Assembly (NCBI RefSeq): GCF_000152625.1
Contig: NZ_CH724156.1
Coordinates: forward strand, 814,966 to 878,965
Direction of reading: 5' to 3'
DNA length: 64,000 bases
From: Roseovarius nubinhibens ISM
GTDB taxonomy: Bacteria > Pseudomonadota > Alphaproteobacteria > Rhodobacterales > Rhodobacteraceae
This document shows positions 52,751-61,800 of this stretch, piece after piece (the first letter of the stretch is position 1; each line of letters starts with the position of its first letter). The notes beneath the pieces were generated by a model. That model worked only from the letters and a program-made list of their open reading frames with translations, made no database searches and had not been told where the DNA came from. Both the position numbers and the translations under genes were made by a program.

Positions 52751-54067
52751 ATGGATCCGCTTGTACTCGGAGGGATTGTTGCCCTCGCCACCATCCTCGT
52801 CCTCTTCTCCGGCGTCTCTGTCGCCATGGGTCTGCTCATCGTGTCGGCCGGGTTCCTGATCGTCTTTGACGGCATGCGCTCGCTCGAACTGATGCCCGAA
52901 ATCCTCTTTGGCAAGCTCGACGATTTCGCCCTTCTATCGATCCCGATGTTCATCATCATGGGGGCCTCGATCGCCTCTACCCGGGCCGGCGCCGACCTCT
53001 ACGAGGCGCTCGAACGCTGGCTCACCCGGATCCCCGGCGGGCTGGTCATCTCCAACCTCGGCGCCTGCGCGCTCTTCGCCGCCATGTCCGGCTCGAGCCC
53101 CGCCACCTGCGCCGCCATCGGCAAGATGGGCATCCCCGAAATGCGCAAACGCGGCTACCCCGACGGCGTCGCCGCCGGCTCCATCGCCGCCGGTGGCACG
53201 CTGGGCATCCTGATCCCGCCCTCGGTCACCATGATCGTCTACGGCATCGCCACCGAGACCTCGATCGGGCGGCTGTTCCTCGCAGGTGTCATCCCCGGCT
53301 TCCTCTTGGTCGGGCTCTTCATGGCCTGGTCGCTCTATTCGACATGGCGCTCGGGCGATGCGGCGGTGCTCAACGCGGGCAGCTACACTTGGAAGGAACG
53401 CTTTGAGATCCTGCCGCGCGTCTTGCCCTTCCTCGCGATCATCCTCGGCGTGCTCTATGCCATGTATGGCGGCATCGCCACGCCGTCCGAGACCGCCGCC
53501 GTCGGCGCCCTGCTCTGCCTCGTCATCGCCATGGTGATCTACAAGCTCTGGCATCCCGGCGCGATCTGGGTCGTGCTGCGTGACAGCACCAAGGAAAGCG
53601 TGATGATCCTCTTCATCATCGCCGCCGCCGGTGTCTTCTCCTATATGCTGAGCTCGCTCTTCATCACCCAGTCCATCGCCGAATGGATCGGCACGCTCGA
53701 GGTCAACCGCTGGGTTCTGATGCTCTGCATCAACATCTTCCTGCTGATCGCCGGGTTCTTCCTGCCGCCCGTCGCGGTGATCCTGATGGCCGCTCCGATC
53801 CTGCTGCCGATCATCCTGACCGCCGGGTTCGATCCGATCTGGTTCGCCGTGGTGCTGACCATCAACATGGAAATCGGCCTGATCTCGCCGCCCGTCGGCC
53901 TCAACCTCTATGTGATCAACGGCATCGCGCCGGACATCTCGCTCAAGACGATCCTCACCGGCTCGCTGCCCTTCGTGGCCTGCATGGTGCTGGCGATCAT
54001 CTTGCTCTGCCTCTTCCCGGGGCTCGCGACATGGCTGCCCGATGTGGTGATGGGGACCGCGGTATGA
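52751..54067 (+). CDS. matM: TRAP transporter large permease (DctM family), malonate-type
   Basis: A 438-residue DctM protein with about eleven or twelve membrane helices. Motifs SGSSPATCAAIGKMGIPEM and GTLGILIPPSVTMIVYG, and their later counterpart GLISPPVGLNLYVINGIA, are the paired conserved TRAP loops. It carries sodium-coupled substrate transport. Its TGA stop overlaps the malonyl-CoA decarboxylase ATG (ATGA). Confidence 0.94.
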   Translation: MDPLVLGGIVALATILVLFSGVSVAMGLLIVSAGFLIVFDGMRSLELMPEILFGKLDDFALLSIPMFIIMGASIASTRAGADLYEALERWLTRIPGGLVISNLGACALFAAMSGSSPATCAAIGKMGIPEMRKRGYPDGVAAGSIAAGGTLGILIPPSVTMIVYGIATETSIGRLFLAGVIPGFLLVGLFMAWSLYSTWRSGDAAVLNAGSYTWKERFEILPRVLPFLAIILGVLYAMYGGIATPSETAAVGALLCLVIAMVIYKLWHPGAIWVVLRDSTKESVMILFIIAAAGVFSYMLSSLFITQSIAEWIGTLEVNRWVLMLCINIFLLIAGFFLPPVAVILMAAPILLPIILTAGFDPIWFAVVLTINMEIGLISPPVGLNLYVINGIAPDISLKTILTGSLPFVACMVLAIILLCLFPGLATWLPDVVMGTAV

Positions 54068-55320
54068 CCTTGCTGGCCGATCTTCTCTCGACCGTGTTCG
54101 AACGCCGCTACCGGCAGCCGGACACGGGGCGCAAGGCCACCCGACCGCTGGCCGATCTGACCCGCGATCTGGTGGGCAGCACCGGCGAGACCTCGGGCCT
54201 CGCCATGGCCGAAGACATCCTGAACGGCTATGCCGCGCTCGATGACGAGGCCAAGCTCGGGTTCTTTCACCATCTCGCCACCGAGATGAACATCGACCCC
54301 GAACAGGTGCGCAGCACGCTCGACGCCTATGAGCGCGAACCCTCAAAGGCCAGCTATCGCAACTTCATGACCGCCGCCGAACCGCGGCGGCAGGAGTTGA
54401 TCCGCAGGCTCAACCGCGTCCCCGGCGCGACCGAGGCGCTGGTCGATATGCGCGCCGATCTCCTGCGGCTCGGGCGGGGCACGCCCGAGCTCGAGGCGCT
54501 CGATCTCGACTTCCGTCATCTCTTTGCCTCCTGGTTCAATCGCGGATTTCTGGTGCTGCGCCCGATCAACTGGGGCAGTCCTGCGCATATTCTCGAAAAG
54601 ATCATCGCCTATGAGGCGGTCCATGCCATCGACAGCTGGGACGATCTGCGCCGCCGCCTGCAACCGGCCGACCGGCGCTGTTTCGCCTTCTTCCACCCGG
54701 CCATGCCCGACGAGCCGCTGATTTTCGTCGAAGTGGCCCTGACCCAGGGCATCCCCTCCTCGGTGCAGGCGCTGCTTGCCGAAGACCGCGCCGCCATGCC
54801 CGCCTCGCGCGCGGATACGGCGGTCTTCTATTCGATCTCCAACTGTCAGGCGGGGCTTGCCAGCATTTCCTTTGGCAATTCGCTGATCAAACAGGTGGCC
54901 GCCGATCTCGCGGCGGAACTCGACGGGCTCAAGACCTTCGTGACCCTGTCGCCGATCCCCGGCCTGACCACATGGCTCGACCGCGAAAAGATCGACCACA
55001 AAAAGGCCACGCCGGAACAGATGCAGGCGTTCGCCGCGCATTACCTGCTCTCGGCCAAGGGGCGCGGCGATCTGCCCTTTGATCCGGTGGCCCGGTTCCA
55101 CCTTGGAAATGGCGCGATTGTCCACGCGGTGCATGCCGGTGCCGACACCTCGCCCAAGGGCCAAAGCCAGTCTGGCGGCGCCATGGTCAACTATCTATAC
55201 GACCTCGATAAAGTCGAACAGAACCACGAAAAATTCGCCACGACCAAATCGGTCATGGCCACGGCAGAGGTGAAATCCCTCGCGAAAACCGCCCTGCCCA
55301 CCGCCAAGAAAGAAAGGTAA
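54064..55320 (+). CDS. matA: Malonyl-CoA decarboxylase
   Basis: A 418-residue malonyl-CoA decarboxylase. The helical N-terminal domain is about 1-145. The C-terminal GNAT-like domain contains VEVALTQGIPSSVQALL, LSPIPGLTTWL and, near the end, GNGAIVHAVHAGADTSPKG. The His and Ser in the family's active site lie in the latter two regions. It converts malonyl-CoA to acetyl-CoA plus CO2. Frames extending further upstream lie inside the TRAP gene; ATG 54064 overlaps its stop. Gene name follows the MatA usage. Confidence 0.94.
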   Translation: MTLLADLLSTVFERRYRQPDTGRKATRPLADLTRDLVGSTGETSGLAMAEDILNGYAALDDEAKLGFFHHLATEMNIDPEQVRSTLDAYEREPSKASYRNFMTAAEPRRQELIRRLNRVPGATEALVDMRADLLRLGRGTPELEALDLDFRHLFASWFNRGFLVLRPINWGSPAHILEKIIAYEAVHAIDSWDDLRRRLQPADRRCFAFFHPAMPDEPLIFVEVALTQGIPSSVQALLAEDRAAMPASRADTAVFYSISNCQAGLASISFGNSLIKQVAADLAAELDGLKTFVTLSPIPGLTTWLDREKIDHKKATPEQMQAFAAHYLLSAKGRGDLPFDPVARFHLGNGAIVHAVHAGADTSPKGQSQSGGAMVNYLYDLDKVEQNHEKFATTKSVMATAEVKSLAKTALPTAKKER

Positions 55321-55325
55321 CGCGT

Positions 55326-56843
55326 ATGGCCAATCCTCTTTACGACCGGCTTTTTGGGGCCCATGCGGGCAAGGACACGCCGTTTTTGCATCTGCCCGAC
55401 GGCACGGTCCTGACCCATAGCGCCTTTCTCGCCAAAGTGGCCCAGATCGCCCATGCCATGACCGCCCTCGGGCTCAAGCCCGGCGACCGTGTCGCGGCCC
55501 AGATCGCCAAATCGCCCGAGGCACTGGCGCTCTACGGGGCTTGCGTGCAGGCGGGTCTCGTCTTCTTGCCGCTCAACACCGCCTATACCGTCGACGAGCT
55601 GACCTATTTCATTGACAACAGCGGTGCCGCGCTCATCGTCTGCGACGCCAAATCCGAGGCGACGCTCGCCCCGGTCGCGGCCAAGCTCGGGGCGCAGGTG
55701 GTCACGCTCAACGCCGATGGCAGCGGCAGCCTCAGCGACCGCGCGTCGGATCAGCCCGAGAGCTTTGACACCGTCGCCCGCTCTGACGAGGATCTCGCGG
55801 CCTTCCTCTATACCTCCGGCACGACAGGCCGATCCAAGGGCGCGATGCTCACCCAAGCCAACCTTTTGTCCAACGCCGTAACACTGACGCAATACTGGCG
55901 CTTTACCGACGCGGATATTTTGCTCCATGCGCTGCCGATCTTTCACACCCACGGCCTCTTTGTGGCGAGCAATGTGACGCTTCTGGCCGGCGGCGCGATG
56001 ATCTTTTTGCCCAAATTCGACCTCGACGACATGATCGCCTGGATGCCCAAGGCGACCGCGATGATGGGCGTTCCGACCTTCTATACAAGGCTTCTGGACG
56101 ATGCCCGCTTTACCGGTGAGCTGACCAAACACATGCGGCTTTTCATCTCCGGCTCGGCCCCGCTTCTGGCGGAAACCCATGTCCAGTTCGAGACCCGCAC
56201 CGGCCACCGCATCCTCGAACGCTACGGCATGACCGAAACCAATATGAACACCTCAAACCCCTACGACGGCGACCGCCGCGCCGGCACCGTGGGCTTCCCC
56301 TTGCCGGGGGTCGAGCTCAAGGTGACGGACCCGGACAGCGGAAAAACCCTGCCAGATGGCGAGGTTGGCCAGATCGAAGTGCGCGGCCCCAATGTCTTCA
56401 AGGGCTATTGGCAGATGCCCGAGAAAACCGCCGCCGAGCTGCGAGAAGATGGGTTTTTCATCACCGGCGATCTGGGCAAGATCGACGAGGATGGCTATGT
56501 CCATATCGTTGGCCGCAACAAGGACCTGATCATTTCGGGCGGCTATAACATCTACCCCAAAGAGATCGAACTCGTCCTCGACGAACAGCCCGGCGTTCTC
56601 GAAAGCGCGGTGATCGGCGTGCCGCATCCGGATTTCGGCGAAACCGTGCTGGGCATCATCGTCCCCGAGAAAGGCTCCACGCCCGATCTCGACGCCATGA
56701 TGGCCGCGGTGTCTCAGGCGCTCGCCCGGTTCAAACATCCGCGCAAGCTCATCCTGCGCGACGAACTGCCCCGCAACACCATGGGCAAGGTGCAAAAGAA
56801 CATCCTGCGCGACGAGTTTGGCGACATGTTCACCGCCTCCTGA
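55326..56843 (+). CDS. matB: Malonyl-CoA synthetase (malonate-CoA ligase) MatB
   Basis: A 505-residue AMP-forming ligase of MatB length. The phosphate-binding loop LYTSGTTGRSKGAM lies near 160-173, HALPIFHTHGLFVASN near 202 is the MatB/ACSF3 hallmark, RYGMTETNM near 300 is the adenylate motif, and NTMGKVQKN carries the C-terminal lysine. It activates malonate to malonyl-CoA for the decarboxylase encoded 5 bp upstream. Codons for VTLTQYWRFTDAD (55879-55917) contain three units of the 11-bp repeat. A strong terminator follows. Confidence 0.95.
   Translation: MANPLYDRLFGAHAGKDTPFLHLPDGTVLTHSAFLAKVAQIAHAMTALGLKPGDRVAAQIAKSPEALALYGACVQAGLVFLPLNTAYTVDELTYFIDNSGAALIVCDAKSEATLAPVAAKLGAQVVTLNADGSGSLSDRASDQPESFDTVARSDEDLAAFLYTSGTTGRSKGAMLTQANLLSNAVTLTQYWRFTDADILLHALPIFHTHGLFVASNVTLLAGGAMIFLPKFDLDDMIAWMPKATAMMGVPTFYTRLLDDARFTGELTKHMRLFISGSAPLLAETHVQFETRTGHRILERYGMTETNMNTSNPYDGDRRAGTVGFPLPGVELKVTDPDSGKTLPDGEVGQIEVRGPNVFKGYWQMPEKTAAELREDGFFITGDLGKIDEDGYVHIVGRNKDLIISGGYNIYPKEIELVLDEQPGVLESAVIGVPHPDFGETVLGIIVPEKGSTPDLDAMMAAVSQALARFKHPRKLILRDELPRNTMGKVQKNILRDEFGDMFTAS
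55882..55914. repeat. Three phased units of the 11-bp repeat inside matB
   Basis: CACTGACGCAA, TACTGGCGCTT and TACCGACGCGG are contiguous. The encoded residues (LTQYWRFTDAD) match what MatB enzymes have here, so selection on the protein could explain this copy. Confidence 0.4.
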
Positions 56844-56870
56844 CCTCTGATTTTATCTCCCTGAACCTGG

Positions 56871-56898
56871 ACAGGCGCATGATTGCGCCTGTTTTTTT
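56871..56898 (+). terminator. Rho-independent terminator after matB
   Basis: ACAGGCGCA (56871-56879) and TGCGCCTGT (56884-56892) form a 9-bp stem with a 4-nt loop and run into seven T residues. Confidence 0.95.
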
Positions 56899-56984
56899 GC
56901 CCTCATGCCTGACATAGACTGGGAACAAATTCGCGGCCCCGCGCGTTGCCGGGAAAACCGCTACGGCCAAATTTCGCCGAACGG

Positions 56985-57000
56985 AGAGATCACGATCTCT
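56985..57000. promoter_or_regulatory. Short perfect inverted repeat upstream of tamA
   Basis: AGAGATC and GATCTCT arms are separated by AC. It is 54 bp before the tamA start, in an otherwise empty 155-bp stretch after the matB terminator. It could be an operator or part of the leader RNA. Confidence 0.3.
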
Positions 57001-57053
57001 TGTAGTCGGGCAGGGGCTGCGATGAAATAAAAGCGGATCGGGGGACGTTGCTA

Positions 57054-58850
57054 GTGTTCGAATCAAAACGTATCAAGCCGGCGCTGTTGGCCGGGCTGCT
57101 GTCGGTGACGGGCAGCTTTGCTTTTGCTGTCGAACTTGGGTTCAAGGTCTCCGGTCAGGACCGCGATTTCGCCGAATATCTTAAGAGCGCCACGCTCACC
57201 AGCGATCTCAGGGACAAGGACGCCAGCACCAATCAGGATTACATGGCCGCCGCCCGTGCCGATTACGCGCGTCTTGTCGGCGCGCTCTATGAGCGGGGGT
57301 TTTACGGCGGCACGGTGAGCATCCGCGTGAATGGCCGCGAAGCCGATGAGATCGATCCGCTCTCGACGCCGCGCACCATCAATCGCATCGATTATCACGT
57401 GACGCCGGGGCCGAGGTTCACCTTTGGCACCGCCCGTGTCGCGCCGCTCGCCGCCGGCACCGAGATCCCCGAAGGCTTTGCCCCCAACAAGCCCGCGAAT
57501 AGCGGGCTCGTCCCCGCCGCCGCCCGCGCCGGGATCGAAGGCTGGCGCAATCAGGGCCATGCCAAGGTCGATGTCGCCGGTCAGTCGGTCACCGCCTATC
57601 ACCCCGACCGCAGGCTCAACGTCGATATCGGTCTCACACCGGGGCCGCGGCTGCGCTTTGGCCCGCTGATCCACGAGGGCGAAAGCCGCGTGCGCAGCGA
57701 GAGGATCGTCGCCATCGCGGGCCTGCCAGAGGGCGAGATCTATTCCCCCGAAGAGATGAAGGACGCGGCGGACAGGCTGCGCCGCACCGGGGCGTTCCGC
57801 TCTGTCGTGCTCAACGAAGCCGATGAGATCGGCCCCGGCAACACCCTGCCCGTGACGGTCGAAGTCACCGACACCAAGCCCCGGCGGTTTGGCTTTGGCG
57901 CCGAACTCTCGTCGCTCGAAGGCATCACGCTGAGCACCTTCTGGCTGCATCGCAACCTCTGGGGCGGTGCCGAACGGCTGCGGATCGACGGCGAGGTCAG
58001 CGGCATTGGCGGCGACACCGATGGCATCGATTATATCCTTTCGGCCCGTCTCGACCGGCCCGCGATCTTTACCCCGGACACCTCGCATTACTTCGATTTC
58101 CGCCTGCAGGAACTCGACGAGCCCGATTACAACGAAAGCAGCCTGCGCATCGGCACCGGGCTCAGCCATATTTTCAACGACAACCTGACCGGCGAATTGG
58201 GCGTGGCCTATCAATATTCCGAGATCGAGGATGATCTCGGCAACCGCACGCGCCAGCATCTCCTTTTCCCCGGCAAGCTCACCTTCGACAATCGCAACGA
58301 CCCGCTCGATGCGACACGCGGCGTCTATCTCGGGCTTGAAGTGACGCCCTTCCTCGGGCTGAACGAGTCCGGCGGCGGGGCGCGGATTTACTCGGACACG
58401 CGGAGCTATTTCGCCTTGGGCCGCGACGAAGATATCGTGCTCGCCGGACGTGCGCAGCTTGGCACGGTGACCGGCGCCGATCTCGAAGATGTGCCGGCGG
58501 ACATGCTGTTTTACTCCGGCGGCGCGGGCACGGTGCGCGGTCAGGGCTATCAATCGCTCGCCGTGGATCTCGGCGGCGGCAACCGCATTGGCGGGCGCTC
58601 CTTCATGGCCTTTTCCGCCGAAATTCGCGCCGCCGTGGCCCGCAAGATCGACCTCGTGGGCTTTGCCGACACCGGCTATGTCGGGCGCGATGCCTTTGGC
58701 GGCGGCACCGGCGATTGGCATTCCGGCGCGGGGCTCGGGCTGCGCTATGACACCGGCATTGGTCCGATCCGGGTCGATGTGGCCACCCCGCTCGACGATG
58801 ACGCGGGCAAGTCCTTTGAACTCTACATCGGCATCGGGCAGGCCTTCTGA
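57054..58850 (+). CDS. tamA: Translocation and assembly module outer-membrane protein TamA
   Basis: A 598-residue Omp85-family protein. A signal peptide covers about 1-25, POTRA domains about 28-260, and the 16-strand barrel the rest. The Omp85 lid-lock motif appears as VRGQGYQSL near 500, and the protein ends in aromatic GIGQAF. GTG 57054 is preferred, 8 bp after GGGGGA; a TTG at 57048 is too close to that site. With TamB it helps insert outer-membrane proteins or transport lipids. tamB starts in the stop codon (TGATG). Confidence 0.92.
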   Translation: MFESKRIKPALLAGLLSVTGSFAFAVELGFKVSGQDRDFAEYLKSATLTSDLRDKDASTNQDYMAAARADYARLVGALYERGFYGGTVSIRVNGREADEIDPLSTPRTINRIDYHVTPGPRFTFGTARVAPLAAGTEIPEGFAPNKPANSGLVPAAARAGIEGWRNQGHAKVDVAGQSVTAYHPDRRLNVDIGLTPGPRLRFGPLIHEGESRVRSERIVAIAGLPEGEIYSPEEMKDAADRLRRTGAFRSVVLNEADEIGPGNTLPVTVEVTDTKPRRFGFGAELSSLEGITLSTFWLHRNLWGGAERLRIDGEVSGIGGDTDGIDYILSARLDRPAIFTPDTSHYFDFRLQELDEPDYNESSLRIGTGLSHIFNDNLTGELGVAYQYSEIEDDLGNRTRQHLLFPGKLTFDNRNDPLDATRGVYLGLEVTPFLGLNESGGGARIYSDTRSYFALGRDEDIVLAGRAQLGTVTGADLEDVPADMLFYSGGAGTVRGQGYQSLAVDLGGGNRIGGRSFMAFSAEIRAAVARKIDLVGFADTGYVGRDAFGGGTGDWHSGAGLGLRYDTGIGPIRVDVATPLDDDAGKSFELYIGIGQAF

Positions 58851-61800
58851 TGCGCGCGCTCGCCCTTCTTTCGCTCATCGCCTGTCTCGGGCTGACGCCC
58901 GCCCCCCTGCTGGCCCAGGAGGAAAGCGCCCCGGCGAGCACCAGCGACCCCGTGCCCGAAGATGACAAAACCTATCTCGAAGAGCTGATCCAGGACTCGC
59001 TCTCCGGTGCGGGCCGCGAGGTGCGCGTCACCGGCTTTCGCGGCGCTCTGTCGTCCAATGCCACGCTGCAAGAGCTGACCATCTCGGATGAGGAGGGCGT
59101 CTGGCTCACCCTGCGCGATGCCTCGCTGCTGTGGTCGCGCAGCGCGCTCCTGTCGGGGCGGTTGTCGGTGCAGGAATTGACCGCAGAAGAGCTCATCATC
59201 GCCCGCCCGCCCATCTCGGAGGGCGGCGTGACGACACAAGATGCCGAGGCCACCGATTTCGCCCTGCCCGACCTACCCGTGTCGGTCGAAATCGGACAGG
59301 TGCGCATCGACAAGATCACGCTCGAGAAACCTGTGATCGGCGAACCTGCCCAGCTCTCGGCCAGCGGCAGCCTGAGCCTGACCGAGGGCGAGGGCAAAGC
59401 AGAGCTCGAAATTCGCCGCCTGGATCGCAACGACAAGTTCGACTTTGCGGCCTCTTTCCAACAGGAAAGCCGGGTGCTGGCGCTCGAACTTGCCATTGAC
59501 GAGGCCGAAGGCGGGCTTGTCTCCAAGCTGCTCAAGATCCCCGGCCAGCCCGAAATTCAGCTGAGTGTCAGCGGCGAAGCCCCGCTGTCGGATTACGAGG
59601 CGCGGGTGACGCTGGCCACTGACGGCACGCCCCGCGTGTCGGGGGCCATCGGCATTGCCGCGCTCAACCCCGAGGCCGAAGGTGCCGCCGCCGATTATCA
59701 GTTCACCGCCCTGCTGCAGGGCGATATGCGACCGCTTTTCGCGCCCGAGTTTCACGCGTTTTTTGGCGAGACCGCCAAGCTCGACATCGCCGGGATCAAA
59801 CATGCCGACAAGCGGCTGACGCTCGACCGGCTCATGATCGACGCGGCAGCGGTGCAGCTCGATGGCAATCTGCGGCTCGACGCCGACGGCTGGCCGCAGA
59901 GCTTTGCCCTCACCGGGCGGCTGGGGAACGCGGGCGACACGCCCGAGGCGGTGCGCCTGCCGGGCTCTGGCCCTGTCACCACGCTGCAACGCGCCACGCT
60001 CACGGCGGATTTCGACGCCGCAAGCAGCGAAGATTGGCGCGCGGCGGTGACGCTCAAAGGGCTCGACCGGCCCGATCTCTCCCTCGCCGATGCAGAGATT
60101 ACCGGCACCGGCAAGATCACCCGCGACGGCAGTCTTGAGCAGGTCACGGCCGATCTTGCGCTGGCCCTCTCCGGTCTCGCGCTGAGCGACCCGGCGCTGG
60201 CCCAGGCCGCAGGCGACAATCTCAGTGGCACCGCCGCCCTGACATGGCAGCCCAAGCTGCCCGTCACGGTCACCGGTTTTGACCTGCGTGCAGGCGATGT
60301 CGCGGTCACCGGGTACGGCAGTATCGACGGGCTTGCCTCCGGCTATCCCGTGGCCGGTCATGCCCGCCTCATCGCCCCGGATTTCAGCCGTTTTGCCGCC
60401 CTCGCCGACCGCCCCCTCACCGGGCGGCTCGAGGCCGATCTCGCTGCCTCGGCCAAGCTTTTGGGCGGTGTGTTCGATATCGCGCTGGTCGCGAACACCG
60501 ATGGGCTTGGCATCGGCGACAGCCGCGCCGATCCGCTAATCGCACCCCCGTCGCGTGTTCTGGTGGACATGTACCGGACCCAGCACGGCACCGTTCTCGA
60601 TCAGCTCCGGATCGAAAACGAGGTGCTGTCGGCCCGAGCCGAAGGCGCGCTCGACGCCGAAGCGGGCGAAATCGCCGTCACCGCCCGTCTCGAAGAGCTG
60701 TCGCTGACCGAACCGAGCCTCAGTGGCCCGGCCAGTTTCACCGGCGATCTGGCGTGGAAGGCCGGCCGCCCGCTGCGCTTTGAAAACATGACGCTGGAGG
60801 CCGCCGGGGCGAGGGTTGCGGGGGCGGGTACGCTCGACCTGCAAGACAAGGCACTGCCGCTCAATGCGAAACTCGATGCCACGGTCGAGGACCTGTCGCG
60901 CTTTGCGACCCTCGCCAAGCGCCCGCTAGCGGGTCAGGCCCGCGCCCGGCTCGATGGCCGGGTCGAACTTGCCGGGGCAGACGCCCTCGGCACCTCGCGC
61001 GACATTCCGGGGCTGGCCGATCTGCCGCTCGGCACGTTTGACCTGACCCTGAACACGACGACGGCGGGGCTTGCCATTGGCGAGCCACGGCTTGATGCGG
61101 CGCTCGCCCCGGTGACCCAGCTCTATATCTCGGCCCGCCGCGACACCGATGTGCTGTCCTTGCGCGATCTGTCGCTAGACAGCGACGCGCTCAAGGCCAA
61201 TGGCACCGGGCTCATCAGCAGCGAGAGCGCCCAGATCACGCTCAGCGCCCATGCCGCTGAGCTGTCGCAGTTCGATCCAAAGCTCTCGGGCGAAGGCACG
61301 CTCGCCTCTGCGGTGACTTGGGAAAAGGGCGGCGCGCTGCGCATTCTGGCGCTCGAGGCCGAGGGCAGCGGTGCCAAAATCGCGGCCGAGGGCGAGGCAT
61401 TCCTCTCGGAACCGGGCCGGCCCTTTGAGGGTGCCCTGTCGCTCGACGCCGCCGACCTGTCGCGCTTTGCCGGGCTGGTGGGGCGGCCCATCGCCGGACA
61501 GGTCACGCTCGACGCGGAAGGCAAGGGCAAGCTCGACGCAAGCGCGCTCAGTGCCAGCATCGACATGGAGGGCCGGGCCGTGCGCACCGGCATGGCCGAG
61601 CTGGACCGGCTGGTGGCTGGCGACATTTCCCTGACCGGCGCGGGCAGCTATGCCAAGGGTCAGGCCCCCGATCTGCAATATCTGCGCCTCGACACCGCGC
61701 GGCTCGACGCCAACGCCTCTGGCAACGGCCCCGGCCAACCGATTAGCCTGTCGGTGCGGCTGAGCGATCTCGGCCTGCTTGCGCCCGGCTTCAACGGCCC

